Positions 1 through 7,023 of a DNA stretch of 14,336 nucleotides are shown here, piece after piece (position 1 is the stretch's first letter; each line of letters starts with the position of its first letter). Origin of the DNA: an uncultured Bacilli bacterium (GTDB taxonomy: Bacteria; Bacillota_I; Bacilli_A; RF39; UBA660); assembly GCA_944372275.1 (NCBI GenBank), contig CALVYO010000026.1:1-14336 (forward strand), read 5' to 3'. The position numbers and the translations under genes were made by a program. The notes under the pieces were generated by a model. The model was not told the DNA's origin and did not search any database. It was given only the letters and a program-made list of their open reading frames with translations.

Positions 1-828
1 TTAATAGCTCATAAAGAAAATAAATTTAGTACTAAATATGACAATTATTATATATTAACAGTAAATGGATTATTAGGCGGTCATTCAGGATTTGATATTA
101 ACAAAAATCATGGTAATGCAATTATTTTATTAGCACAAATGATAAAATCTTTAAATGATTTCAATATTATCGATTTCTGTGGTGGCACAAAGTTTAATGT
201 TATTCCGAGCGAATCTTATTGTAAATTTCATTCAAATCTTCCATTAAGTGAAATTAAAAAATTATTAAATAATTTCAATAATTTATATAATTCAAAATAT
301 AAAATCAAAAAAATTAATGAAACCGAATATGGATTAAATAATAATGAAAGTTTGAAATTTATTAACTTTATTTGTGAAATGCCTAATGGAATAATAAATG
401 CAAATAAAAATATTCCGACAACTTCCTCTAATTTAGGAGTTGTAAATTTAAAGAATAATGAAATTAAAATTGGATTTAGAAGTTCAAGAAAAACTGAAGA
501 AAAAAGTTTCTTATCAAAATTAAAAGATTATTTAAATAATTATGGTTATGAATTAATAATTCAAGGATATCAACCTGGTTTTGAAACTAAGAATTCTAAA
601 TTAATTGAAACATTATTAGAAACTTCCCCATATAAAAATACTATTATAACTCCTGTACATATTACCGTTGAATTAGGATTCTTTAAAGAAAAAATTGATA
701 ATTTAGATGTAGCAATTATTTCGCCTAATATTAAAAATGCACATTCGATTAATGAATGTGTTGAGATAGAATCAATTTTAAAAACTGATAAATGGTTAGA
801 AGATTTCATAAAAAGTTACCAAAAATAG
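1..828 (+). CDS. pepD: PepD-type M20 dipeptidase (Xaa-His / cytosol nonspecific dipeptidase), 5'-truncated
   Basis: The reading frame is open from base 1, so this is the C-terminal 275 residues of a longer protein; the family is usually about 480 residues. PepD is a cytosolic di-zinc aminopeptidase-like enzyme that hydrolyses dipeptides. Visible hallmarks are GGHSGFDI at residues 26-33, which opens the insert/dimerisation domain. A TSSNLGVV segment lies near residues 141-148. The C-terminal catalytic half has GYQPGFET (about 189-196), HITVELGFF (about 220-228, with a family metal-site Glu) and NAHSINE (246-252, whose His is a metal ligand in the family). The N-terminal catalytic half, with the first metal ligands, lies outside the window. 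The ATG at base 139 is internal, because the GGHSG motif lies upstream of it in the same frame. The TAG stop lies in the loop and 3' arm of a terminator hairpin. The family call is firm. Substrate preference cannot be read from the sequence. Confidence 0.9.
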   Translation, partial: LIAHKENKFSTKYDNYYILTVNGLLGGHSGFDINKNHGNAIILLAQMIKSLNDFNIIDFCGGTKFNVIPSESYCKFHSNLPLSEIKKLLNNFNNLYNSKYKIKKINETEYGLNNNESLKFINFICEMPNGIINANKNIPTTSSNLGVVNLKNNEIKIGFRSSRKTEEKSFLSKLKDYLNNYGYELIIQGYQPGFETKNSKLIETLLETSPYKNTIITPVHITVELGFFKEKIDNLDVAIISPNIKNAHSINECVEIESILKTDKWLEDFIKSYQK

Positions 829-840
829 GTAACTTTATTT
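812..840. terminator. Hairpin terminator at the pepD / unknown-gene convergent junction
   Basis: A 9-bp perfect stem, AAAGTTACC (812-820) with GGTAACTTT (828-836), encloses a 7-nt loop and is followed by a T-rich run on the plus strand. On the minus strand the same hairpin is followed by TTTTAT. It overlaps the pepD stop at 826-828 and abuts the stop of the minus-strand gene. It probably terminates both convergent transcripts; the plus direction looks stronger. Confidence 0.7.
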
Positions 841-1161
841 AGAATGTTTTTTAATGATGAAATCTTCAAAAACTATATTTTTTCTATTTTTTTCATCAAT
901 AAAACTAATGAGTTTATTCAAACTGTCATTGTATTTTTTTAAAGCATCTGCTTCATCTAATTTAATTATAACATTAGATTTTAATAATAATTGTGCCATT
1001 TCTTTTAAATAATTTGAATCAAACAAACCACTAAATATTGCCTCTTTAAGAATCATATAATAACTTTTAAAAATTTCGAAAGTTATTGGATTATTAATTA
1101 TTTTAGTTTTAATATTTTCAAAAGATAAATACAAATTTTTCATTTTTAATTCATGTTTCAA
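835..1161 (-). CDS. Hypothetical protein of 108 residues, TTG start
   Basis: I do not recognise this protein. It is lysine-rich, with no signal peptide, no membrane segment and no cysteine motif, and most of it looks helical. The start is TTG at 1159-1161. GAGGTGA (minus strand, 1168-1174) sits 6 nt upstream, which is ideal spacing. The in-frame ATG six codons further in has no ribosome site at proper distance. A well-formed promoter lies just upstream, giving a leader of about 15 nt. The gene diverges from the FkbM methyltransferase gene across a tandem-repeat array and converges with pepD on a shared hairpin. Its own promoter, ribosome site and terminator argue for a real single-gene unit despite its small size. 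It could be a regulator acting on the adjacent repeats, but it shows no DNA-binding motif I can identify. Confidence 0.65.
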   Translation of the reverse strand: MKHELKMKNLYLSFENIKTKIINNPITFEIFKSYYMILKEAIFSGLFDSNYLKEMAQLLLKSNVIIKLDEADALKKYNDSLNKLISFIDEKNRKNIVFEDFIIKKHSK

Positions 1162-1167
1162 ATTCAG

Positions 1168-1174
1168 TCACCTC
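1168..1174 (-). promoter_or_regulatory. Ribosome binding site fixing the TTG start of the 108-residue protein
   Basis: GAGGTGA on the minus strand lies 6 nt before the TTG at 1161. It selects TTG over the ATG 18 nt downstream. Confidence 0.7.
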
Positions 1175-1182
1175 GATTAAAG

Positions 1183-1211
1183 ATTATATCATATTTTTCA
1201 TTTTATAACAA
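1183..1211 (-). promoter_or_regulatory. Sigma-A-type promoter for the 108-residue gene
   Basis: On the minus strand, TTGTTA (1206-1211) and TATAAT (1183-1188) are separated by exactly 17 bp. The -10 is preceded by TG one base away, an extended -10. Predicted transcription starts near 1176, only a few bases before the ribosome site. The outer edge of the -35 hexamer touches the first base of the tandem-repeat array at 1211. Confidence 0.7.
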
Positions 1212-1301
1212 TTTATTTTTAATTAATCTATTATTTATTTTTAATTAATCTATTATTTATTTTTAATTAATCTATTATTTATTTTTAATTAATCTATTAT
1301 T
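1211..1301. repeat. Tandem array: four perfect copies of a 22-bp AT-rich unit
   Basis: Units at 1211-1232, 1233-1254, 1255-1276 and 1277-1298 are identical, and a further 3 bases of a fifth copy follow. Each unit contains a T5 run, the palindrome TTAATTAA, then TCTATT. The period is close to two helical turns, so every copy presents the same DNA face. The array has no spacers. It fills the gap between the -35 of the minus-strand gene and the probable -35 of the plus-strand FkbM gene. It could be a set of binding sites, a stack of UP-like elements, or a slippage-prone repeat. The sequence alone does not decide among these. Confidence 0.95.
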
Positions 1302-1311
1302 AAAATATGAT
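1283..1311 (+). promoter_or_regulatory. Possible promoter for the FkbM methyltransferase gene
   Basis: TATGAT at 1306-1311 matches five of six bases of the -10 consensus and would give a leader of about 35 nt. The -35 position, 17 bp upstream, falls inside the last 22-bp repeat and reads TTTTAA, a weak match. No better candidate is visible between the array and the ribosome site. Confidence 0.35.
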
Positions 1312-1340
1312 TAATTATTTTTTTTTACATATATTTAATT

Positions 1341-1346
1341 AGGTGA
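1341..1346 (+). promoter_or_regulatory. Ribosome binding site deciding the TTG start of the FkbM gene
   Basis: AGGTGA lies 5 nt before the TTG at 1352-1354. The in-frame GTG at 1343 lies inside this site, so it cannot be the translation start. Confidence 0.75.
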
Positions 1347-1351
1347 TCAAA

Positions 1352-2278
1352 TTGAATATAATTGACAAAAATTTTAATGAATTAATTTTAAAAATTAAAA
1401 ATATGAAATTAGAAGAAATATTTATTAATATTAAAAATAATTTCAACAAAGTAAATAAAGATACTCAAAAATCTATTGAAAAATTTTTAAATGATTTCAA
1501 ATATTGGGGTACATTAGATACTGAAAAAAATGATTATAATGAAATATATGAAAAAGCTAAATCATTATATGAGCATATAGATGATTATATTTGGTTATAT
1601 AATAATTTATCTGATTATAGTTCTAAAAAATTATTATTCGGTATATTAAACAACTGGTATCAATATGATTTCATCACTTTAAAAGAAAGTATGAGTCTTA
1701 ACTATAAACATTATTTTGATTTGGATATCATACCTTATTCTAATAAACAAGTATTTGTCGATGTTGGTGCTTATATTGGTGATACAACACAAGATTTTAT
1801 AAATACCTATAATAATTATAAAAAAATTTATTGTTATGAAGTAACGCTAGAAACTATGGCCAAATTAAAAAATAATTTAAGTAAATATAATAATATTATT
1901 TATAAAAATAAGGCTGTTTCTTCTGATAATACTATTATGTATTTAAAAGAAAGTAATATTAATTCATCAGCTAATCAAGTAGATAATAGTGGTACTATAG
2001 AAGTTGAGACAGTTAGTTTAGATAATGATATATTAGAAAAAATAGATATAATTAAAATGGATATTGAAGGTAGTGAACATAATGCTTTGATTGGATGTAA
2101 AAATCATATTATTAATGATAATCCAACTTTGTTAATATCGGTATATCATAATAATGAGGATTTGTGGAAATTACCTAAGTTAATATATGAATATAATAAT
2201 AATTATAATTTTTATTTAAGATATTATAGCAATTATATATTTCCTACTGAAATAGTATTATTTGCCATTCCAAAATAA
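1352..2278 (+). CDS. FkbM-family SAM-dependent methyltransferase
   Basis: This predicted 308-residue protein has the FkbM methyltransferase fold in its C-terminal two-thirds. Motif I, FVDVGAYIGDTT, is at residues 135-146 (SAM binding). An acidic residue ends the second strand in IYCYEV, near 163. The family signature IKMDIEGSEHNAL is at about 234-246, and a terminal block of SVYHNNEDLWKLP with a final AIPK completes it. Members transfer methyl groups to sugar or other hydroxyls, often on surface glycans or natural products; the substrate here is unknown. The N-terminal 110 residues lie outside the recognisable fold and are helical and charged. There is no signal peptide, so it is cytosolic. 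It stands alone, with no glycosyltransferase nearby. The start is TTG at 1352 rather than GTG at 1343, because the ribosome site occupies 1341-1346. Confidence 0.85.
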   Translation: MNIIDKNFNELILKIKNMKLEEIFINIKNNFNKVNKDTQKSIEKFLNDFKYWGTLDTEKNDYNEIYEKAKSLYEHIDDYIWLYNNLSDYSSKKLLFGILNNWYQYDFITLKESMSLNYKHYFDLDIIPYSNKQVFVDVGAYIGDTTQDFINTYNNYKKIYCYEVTLETMAKLKNNLSKYNNIIYKNKAVSSDNTIMYLKESNINSSANQVDNSGTIEVETVSLDNDILEKIDIIKMDIEGSEHNALIGCKNHIINDNPTLLISVYHNNEDLWKLPKLIYEYNNNYNFYLRYYSNYIFPTEIVLFAIPK

Positions 2279-2298
2279 AAGAGATGAAATTCATCTCT
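2270..2298 (-). terminator. Rho-independent terminator of the arc operon
   Basis: AGAGATGAA (2280-2288) pairs with TTCATCTCT (2290-2298); allowing a realistic loop, seven base pairs close on five nt. On the minus strand it is followed by TTTTATTTTG. The hairpin overlaps the TAG stop of the transporter gene. On the plus strand there is no T-run after it, so it is mainly a minus-strand terminator. Confidence 0.8.
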
Positions 2299-3751
2299 AT
2301 ACAAACATCATTACTGTTGTTAAAATGACAATATTAACAATAGCAATTGTAAATACTATTTTTAAAGCAAACTTAACCCAAGTTGCATATTCAACTTTTG
2401 CTAAAGCAAGTCCTCCCATAATAGCGCCACAAGTTGGAGTAATTAAATTAACTAATCCGTTAGCAGCAACTATCGTCATAACTGTACCTTCAACACTATA
2501 ACCTAATTGATCGGCAATAGGACCAATAATAGGTGCTGATAAAGTAGCAAGACCTGAACTTGATGGAACTAATATTGATAATAACACATGAACAACATAG
2601 TTAAATGGAGCAAATATAATAATTGGAACTGTCTTTAACATTTCAGCTGCATTATAAATAATATAATTATCTAAATATGTACTTTGCATTAATACAGAAG
2701 CACCACGAGCAATAGCAATTATTAATATAACGCCAACCATATCTTCAGCGCCATCGATAAATGTATCGACAAACTTTTTCTCGCCAGTACGATTTACAAA
2801 ACCGATTATTACTGACATAATTAAAAACCATAATGCTGCTTCATAGAAGTACCATTGTCCTAATGGCATACCAGTTAACCAGCCAGTAAATTTAGTAAAT
2901 ATTGTAATATTAAATTCTTCCCAAGGAATAAATCCAATTATCATAACTAAAAATGTTAAAACAAATAACCATAATGTAATTTTTTGTTTTTTCGATAATC
3001 TTACATTATCTAATTCTGTATTAGCGTGTTCACCATACTCTTCTTCCATATTTCTTCTTTCTCTTAATGATAAGAAAGTAGAACCTTTTTTCTTAATTAC
3101 CCTTCTAGCATAAGCCATAACAAATATAATTGAAATTAATAATGTCGTAAGCCATAAACATACGCCAATACCAATTATCAATCCTTGATTAACAACAACC
3201 CCTTCTGGTAAAGCTGATACTGCTACACCTACCGCAAATGGATTTACAGTAGAACCTAAAACACCAGAACCTGCTCCTAATAAAACAATACTAGAAGCTA
3301 CTAATGTATCCATGCCTGCCATAACCATCGTAGCCGATAGTAAAGCATAAAAACCAACTGTTTCTTCAAGCATACCATAAGTTGTACCACCAATTGAAAA
3401 TATAAACATCAAAATTGGTATTAAAATTAATTCTCTTCCCTTTAATTTTTTTACTAAAACTTTAATTCCTGTTTCTAAGGCTTCACTACGAGCAACGATT
3501 GCTAAGAAACCTCCTAATATTAAAACAAATATACAAACATCAATTGCATTTTCAAAACCTAATATTGGCGATAATAACACATCTGGTAAGGTTGCTCCGA
3601 CAACGCCACTCCCATTTACAATTTCTTCGACACCATCAATTGTTGCAAACTCTGCTTTAGGTAGAAAATGGGTAACTATTCCTAAAGCAAATATTAAAAT
3701 AAAAATAATTGAAAAAGCTGTTAAAAACTCTTTTCTTTTTTTCTTTGCCAT
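2297..3751 (-). CDS. YfcC-family transporter of the arginine deiminase operon (probable arginine/ornithine exchanger)
   Basis: This 484-residue integral membrane protein has a short lysine-rich cytoplasmic start and roughly ten to twelve hydrophobic segments (first at about 9-29). A charged loop at about 215-257 divides the protein. YfcC/DcuC-superfamily hallmarks are GGTTYGMLEETVGFY (121-135), GSTVNPFAVGVA (166-177), LVPSSSGLATLSAPIIGP (394-411) and NLITPTCGAIMGGLA (435-449). The first and last resemble paired hairpin re-entrant segments. It is the last gene of the operon, starting 1 nt after the arcC stop, with AAAGGA about 8 nt before the ATG. Position implies the job of ArcD, bringing arginine in and ornithine out. 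It is not the APC-type ArcD typical of many ADI operons, so the exchanger role is inference from context. It could also carry citrulline or another amino acid. Confidence 0.85.
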   Translation of the reverse strand: MAKKKRKEFLTAFSIIFILIFALGIVTHFLPKAEFATIDGVEEIVNGSGVVGATLPDVLLSPILGFENAIDVCIFVLILGGFLAIVARSEALETGIKVLVKKLKGRELILIPILMFIFSIGGTTYGMLEETVGFYALLSATMVMAGMDTLVASSIVLLGAGSGVLGSTVNPFAVGVAVSALPEGVVVNQGLIIGIGVCLWLTTLLISIIFVMAYARRVIKKKGSTFLSLRERRNMEEEYGEHANTELDNVRLSKKQKITLWLFVLTFLVMIIGFIPWEEFNITIFTKFTGWLTGMPLGQWYFYEAALWFLIMSVIIGFVNRTGEKKFVDTFIDGAEDMVGVILIIAIARGASVLMQSTYLDNYIIYNAAEMLKTVPIIIFAPFNYVVHVLLSILVPSSSGLATLSAPIIGPIADQLGYSVEGTVMTIVAANGLVNLITPTCGAIMGGLALAKVEYATWVKFALKIVFTIAIVNIVILTTVMMFV

Positions 3752-3752
3752 A

Positions 3753-4694
3753 CTACTTTTCCTTTCTAATAATAATTGTGCCTGTTCTTCCTAATAAGGC
3801 ATCTTTTAATTTACTTAATGATGTAATAATTGCTTGACCATCTTTTTTATGAGTCACATAATCGAGACACGCTTCAATTTTAGGAAGCATACTTCCTTTT
3901 TTAAACTCATCATTTTTCATATATTCTTTTGCTTGTTTAACGGTTAATAAATTTAGTTTTTGTTCGTTTTCTTTACCAAAATTAATACATACTTTTTCCA
4001 CTGCCGTTAATATTAAAAATATGTCAGCATCTAAATCGATTGCAAGTTTAGCACTTGTTTTGTCTTTATCAATAACGGCATCAACACCTTGATAACCATT
4101 TCTTTTTTTGATAATTGGTATGCCACCACCACCTGCAGCAATAACAATATTTCTTTTATTCACTAAATCCTTTATTACTTTATTTTCAATGATTTTAACG
4201 GGATTAGGACTAGCCACCACTCTTCTATAGCCTCGTCCAGCATCTTCTTTAAAAACATATCCTTTTTCTTTAGTAATCAAATCTGCTTCTTCTTTTGTGT
4301 AGAAATTACCGATAGGCTTAGTAGGATTTTTAAATGCTTCATCTTTATCATCAACTAATACTTGAGTTATAACGGTTATACAATTTTTACGCATATTTCT
4401 TTTTAACAATTCTTTTTGAATTGATTGTTGTAAGTGATAACCAATATATCCTTGACTCATTGCTCCACACTCAGCAAATGGCATATCAGGTGTATTTGCT
4501 TCTTCGTGGGATACTTCCATTGCTAAATTAATCATTCCAACTTGTGGACCATTACCATGAGTTATAACTACATCATATCCATCTTCAATAACATCAACAA
4601 TATTTTTTGCTGTTTTTTTAATTAATTCTAATTGTTCTAAAGGAGTATTGCCTAATGCATTACCACCTAAAGCAATAACTACTTTTCTTCTCAT
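3753..4694 (-). CDS. arcC: Carbamate kinase
   Basis: At 313 residues this has normal length for the family. It catalyses carbamoyl phosphate + ADP to carbamate + ATP, the energy-yielding last step of the ADI pathway; carbamate then decays to ammonia and CO2. Amino-acid-kinase hallmarks are ALGGNAL (8-14) and THGNGPQVG (45-53) for phosphate and substrate binding. FAECGAMSQGYIGY, GRGYRRVVASPNP, AAGGGGIPI and GVDAVIDKDKTSAKLA are typical of carbamate kinase. GSMLPKIEA near the C-terminus is also characteristic. The ATG start overlaps the arcB TGA stop as ATGA (4691-4694), so translation is probably coupled. No residue appears to be missing. Confidence 0.97.
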   Translation of the reverse strand: MRRKVVIALGGNALGNTPLEQLELIKKTAKNIVDVIEDGYDVVITHGNGPQVGMINLAMEVSHEEANTPDMPFAECGAMSQGYIGYHLQQSIQKELLKRNMRKNCITVITQVLVDDKDEAFKNPTKPIGNFYTKEEADLITKEKGYVFKEDAGRGYRRVVASPNPVKIIENKVIKDLVNKRNIVIAAGGGGIPIIKKRNGYQGVDAVIDKDKTSAKLAIDLDADIFLILTAVEKVCINFGKENEQKLNLLTVKQAKEYMKNDEFKKGSMLPKIEACLDYVTHKKDGQAIITSLSKLKDALLGRTGTIIIRKEK

Positions 4695-5680
4695 TTATAT
4701 AAAGTTGCAAACATAACGGCTTTAATGGTATGTAATCTATTTTCTGCTTCATCAAAAACTTTTGATTGTTTTGATTCAAATACTTCGTTAGTTACTTCCA
4801 TTTCTTTTAAGCCAAATTTGTCATATATTTCTTTTCCTATTGTTGTTTTTAAATCGTGGAATGATGGTAAACAGTGTAAGAATATTGCATCAGAATTAGC
4901 TTGATTCATTAATTCTTTATTTACTTGATAAGGTTTTAATAAATTAATTCTCTCTTCCCAAAGACTAGCATCTTCACCCATAGAAACCCAAACATCAGTA
5001 TATAATACATCAGCATTTTTAACTGCTTCTTTAGGATTTTCAATAAATTCAACTGTTGAATTATATTTTTTAGCAAATTCCCTGCACTCTTTTATTAAAT
5101 CATCACTTGGGAATAATTTATTTGGTGAACAACAAACAAAATTGATTCCTAACTTTGAACAAACAACCATTAATGAATTGGCCACATTATTACGACCATC
5201 ACCGAAAAATACTAATTTTTTACCACGAATTTCACCAAAATGTTCTTTTACTGTCATAACATCTGCTAACATTTGTGTTGGATGAAATTCATTAGTTAAA
5301 CCGTTCCATACTGGAACTTTAGAATATTTAGCAAGTTCTTCAACAATTTCTTGATCAAAACCACGATATTCAATTCCATCATACATTCTAGATAATACTC
5401 TTGCCGTATCTTCAATACTTTCTTTTTTACCCATTTGTGAACCTGTTGGACCTAAATATGTTACTCCCATACCTAAATCCATAGCCCCTACTTCAAAGGC
5501 ACATCTTGTTCTAGTTGAATCTTTTTCAAATAATAAAACAACATTTTTACCTCTTAAATAAGCGTGATTTTTACCTTCTTGTTTTTTCTTTTTAAAAAGA
5601 ATTGCTAATTTAATTAAATGTTCAATTTCTTCTGGTGTATAATCAATTAACTTTAAGAAATCTCTTCCATAAAAATTCAT
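4691..5680 (-). CDS. arcB: Ornithine carbamoyltransferase, catabolic
   Basis: This 329-residue cytosolic enzyme runs phosphorolysis of citrulline to ornithine and carbamoyl phosphate in this operon. The carbamoyl-phosphate site is STRTR (55-59) with HPTQ (133-136). The hinge segment DTARVLSRMYDGIEYRG is at 91-107. The amino-acid side has DVWVSMGE (229-236) and the HCLP loop (269-272) with its catalytic Cys. SMG is the ornithine-site form. Neighbouring arcA and arcC argue against a putrescine carbamoyltransferase. The start lies 1 nt after the arcA stop, and its ribosome site AAGGGAGA is inside the last arcA codons. It ends in TGA, which shows that TGA is a stop codon here. Confidence 0.96.
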   Translation of the reverse strand: MNFYGRDFLKLIDYTPEEIEHLIKLAILFKKKKQEGKNHAYLRGKNVVLLFEKDSTRTRCAFEVGAMDLGMGVTYLGPTGSQMGKKESIEDTARVLSRMYDGIEYRGFDQEIVEELAKYSKVPVWNGLTNEFHPTQMLADVMTVKEHFGEIRGKKLVFFGDGRNNVANSLMVVCSKLGINFVCCSPNKLFPSDDLIKECREFAKKYNSTVEFIENPKEAVKNADVLYTDVWVSMGEDASLWEERINLLKPYQVNKELMNQANSDAIFLHCLPSFHDLKTTIGKEIYDKFGLKEMEVTNEVFESKQSKVFDEAENRLHTIKAVMFATLYK

Positions 5681-5681
5681 A

Positions 5682-6923
5682 TTACATCTCCCTTTCTAAT
5701 GGCATACTCATACATCTTGGACCACCACGACCACGTGATAATTCGGCACTATTCATTTCTAATACTTTGATACCGTGTTTTCTTAACACTTCATTTGTTT
5801 CATTGTTTCTATCATATACAATAACTACACCTGGTGCGATACATAAAGTATTAGATCCATCGTTCCATTGTTCTCTTTCTGAGGCAATTTTATCTCCTCC
5901 TGCACAAGGTATTAAAGTTATATGCCTATTTAAATAATGTGACAAAATATTTTCTAATGAATCATTAATTTCTTTAACATTTAAATCTTCATCACTATCA
6001 GGATCATCACCTTCAGTTATTTCAAATACTTGTAATGTTTCCATAATACCTGGATGATATGTAAATTTATCATAATCGATTTGCGTAAATACAGTATCTA
6101 AATGCATAAATGCCCGACTATTTGGAATATTAAAAGCCAAAACAGTATCAATTTTACAATCTTTATCTTTAAATAAATTTTTTGCTAATTGATCAATTGC
6201 TTCTGGACAAGTTCTCTGTGAATAACCGACTGCTAAAACATGATCATTTAAGTTTAATACATCACCACCTTCGATGTGATGAGATAAATATCGATCATAA
6301 TATAGCGATAATTGACCTTTAAATTCAGGATGATATTCAAATATATATTCAGCATAAATAGTTTCTCTATTTCTAGTTACTGAATACATTTTATTTAAAG
6401 ATACACCATTTCCAATACTAGCAAAAGGATCTCTTGTAAAATATAAATTAGGCATTGGTTTAGCTAAAAATTTAGATTCTTCACTAACTAAATCAACTAA
6501 TGATTTTTCAATTTCTCTTTTTTCTCGGTCTAATTCACCTATTTGAATACCTTCCATCGTTTTCAAAACTAATTCTTTAGGATCTTTAATATTATCCAAA
6601 TATTCATATACTAAATTTTTGTATTTAGGAGTTCGAATACCGGCTTCATAAATAAATTGTTTTAAAAATTTCTCTTTAACACTAGGATTAAATAATAAAA
6701 CTTCGGTCATCAAATCTTCTAAATATACTACTTCTACGCCATTTTCTTTTAAAATAGAAGCAAACTGATCGTGTTCTTTCTGAGCCACTGGTAAATAAGG
6801 AATATCATCAAACAATAATTCACTTAAAGTATCAGGTGTTAAGTTTAATAATTCTTTACCAGGACGATGTAATAAAACTTTTTTAAGTTTCTTTATTTCG
6901 CTATTAACTTTTATAGCATACAT
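5682..6923 (-). CDS. arcA: Arginine deiminase
   Basis: This 413-residue cytosolic enzyme hydrolyses arginine to citrulline and ammonia, the first step of the ADI pathway. Guanidino-group-modifying-enzyme motifs are all present: FTRDPFASIGNGV, HHIEGGDVLNLNDHVLAVGYSQRT in two adjoining parts, and MHLDTVFTQID. The catalytic cysteine is Cys404 in GRGGPRCMSMPL near the C-terminus. Length and motif order match the family. The gene heads the operon arcA-arcB-arcC-yfcC-type on the minus strand. The ATG at 6921-6923 has AGGGGA (6929-6934) 5 nt upstream. The upstream region carries a probable -10 and the terminator of the preceding gene. I see no convincing ArgR, Cre or Fnr/Crp box. Confidence 0.97.
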   Translation of the reverse strand: MYAIKVNSEIKKLKKVLLHRPGKELLNLTPDTLSELLFDDIPYLPVAQKEHDQFASILKENGVEVVYLEDLMTEVLLFNPSVKEKFLKQFIYEAGIRTPKYKNLVYEYLDNIKDPKELVLKTMEGIQIGELDREKREIEKSLVDLVSEESKFLAKPMPNLYFTRDPFASIGNGVSLNKMYSVTRNRETIYAEYIFEYHPEFKGQLSLYYDRYLSHHIEGGDVLNLNDHVLAVGYSQRTCPEAIDQLAKNLFKDKDCKIDTVLAFNIPNSRAFMHLDTVFTQIDYDKFTYHPGIMETLQVFEITEGDDPDSDEDLNVKEINDSLENILSHYLNRHITLIPCAGGDKIASEREQWNDGSNTLCIAPGVVIVYDRNNETNEVLRKHGIKVLEMNSAELSRGRGGPRCMSMPLEREM

Positions 6924-6950
6924 ATACTTCCCCTACTTTCTTTTATTGTT

Positions 6951-6979
6951 AATATAATGATACCATTTTTTGATAAAAA
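6951..6979 (-). promoter_or_regulatory. Probable arc operon promoter
   Basis: On the minus strand, TATATT (6951-6956) would give a leader of about 20 nt before the ribosome site of arcA. The -35 position, 17 bp upstream, reads TTTTTA (6974-6979), a poor match. The region aligns with the one in front of the 64-residue gene, whose equivalent -10 is TATAAT. Activation by a regulator is possible, but no operator is recognisable. Confidence 0.4.
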
Positions 6980-7023
6980 AAGCAAATAAAAAAACACAAA
7001 TTAATGTGTTATTTTTTTAATAT
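6974..7023. repeat. Direct repeat copy 1 (terminator-bearing block)
   Basis: This block is the same as 9023-9070 except for the lengths of three homopolymer runs (A7 against A8, A7 against A6, T7 against T5). It contains AGCAAAT, the AACACA/TGTGTT hairpin and the trailing TAATAT. The two copies lie in the same orientation about 2.05 kb apart and bracket the 64-residue and zincin-like genes. Weaker similarity continues toward the downstream promoters. Confidence 0.9.
6975..7010 (-). terminator. Rho-independent terminator after the zincin-like gene
   Basis: On the minus strand, AACACA (7005-7010) pairs with TGTGTT (6993-6998) across a 6-nt loop and is followed by a long T-run, ATTTGC, and another T-run. 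It overlaps the TAA stop at 7009-7011. It separates the zincin-like gene from the arc operon. Confidence 0.75.

Noticed and set aside
139..141. ATG at 139 as the start of the first gene
   Set aside because: The GGHSGFD motif of the PepD family lies upstream in the same frame, so the gene begins before the window.
570..809. Minus-strand open frame of 79 codons
   Set aside because: It lies entirely inside the conserved C-terminal catalytic region of pepD in an antisense frame, with no ribosome site and no family resemblance.
1211..1301. CRISPR-like array
   Set aside because: The four units are contiguous, 22 bp, with no spacers and no cas genes nearby; it is a simple tandem repeat.
2262..2501. 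Plus-strand open frame of 79 codons
   Set aside because: It is antisense to the last membrane segments of the YfcC-type transporter and overlaps the terminator; it is a shadow.
4691..4694. Mycoplasma-type code with TGA as tryptophan
   Set aside because: arcB ends at the expected family position on TGA in the ATGA overlap with arcC, and Trp codons are TGG throughout, so table 11 fits.
5635..5937. Plus-strand open frame of 100 codons
   Set aside because: It is antisense to the conserved arcA C-terminus and the arcB start; no ribosome site or recognisable protein.
6924..7008. ArgR, CcpA or Fnr operator upstream of arcA
   Set aside because: I looked for ARG-box, cre-like and TTGTGA-N4-TCACAA-like palindromes and found no convincing match in this AT-rich stretch.
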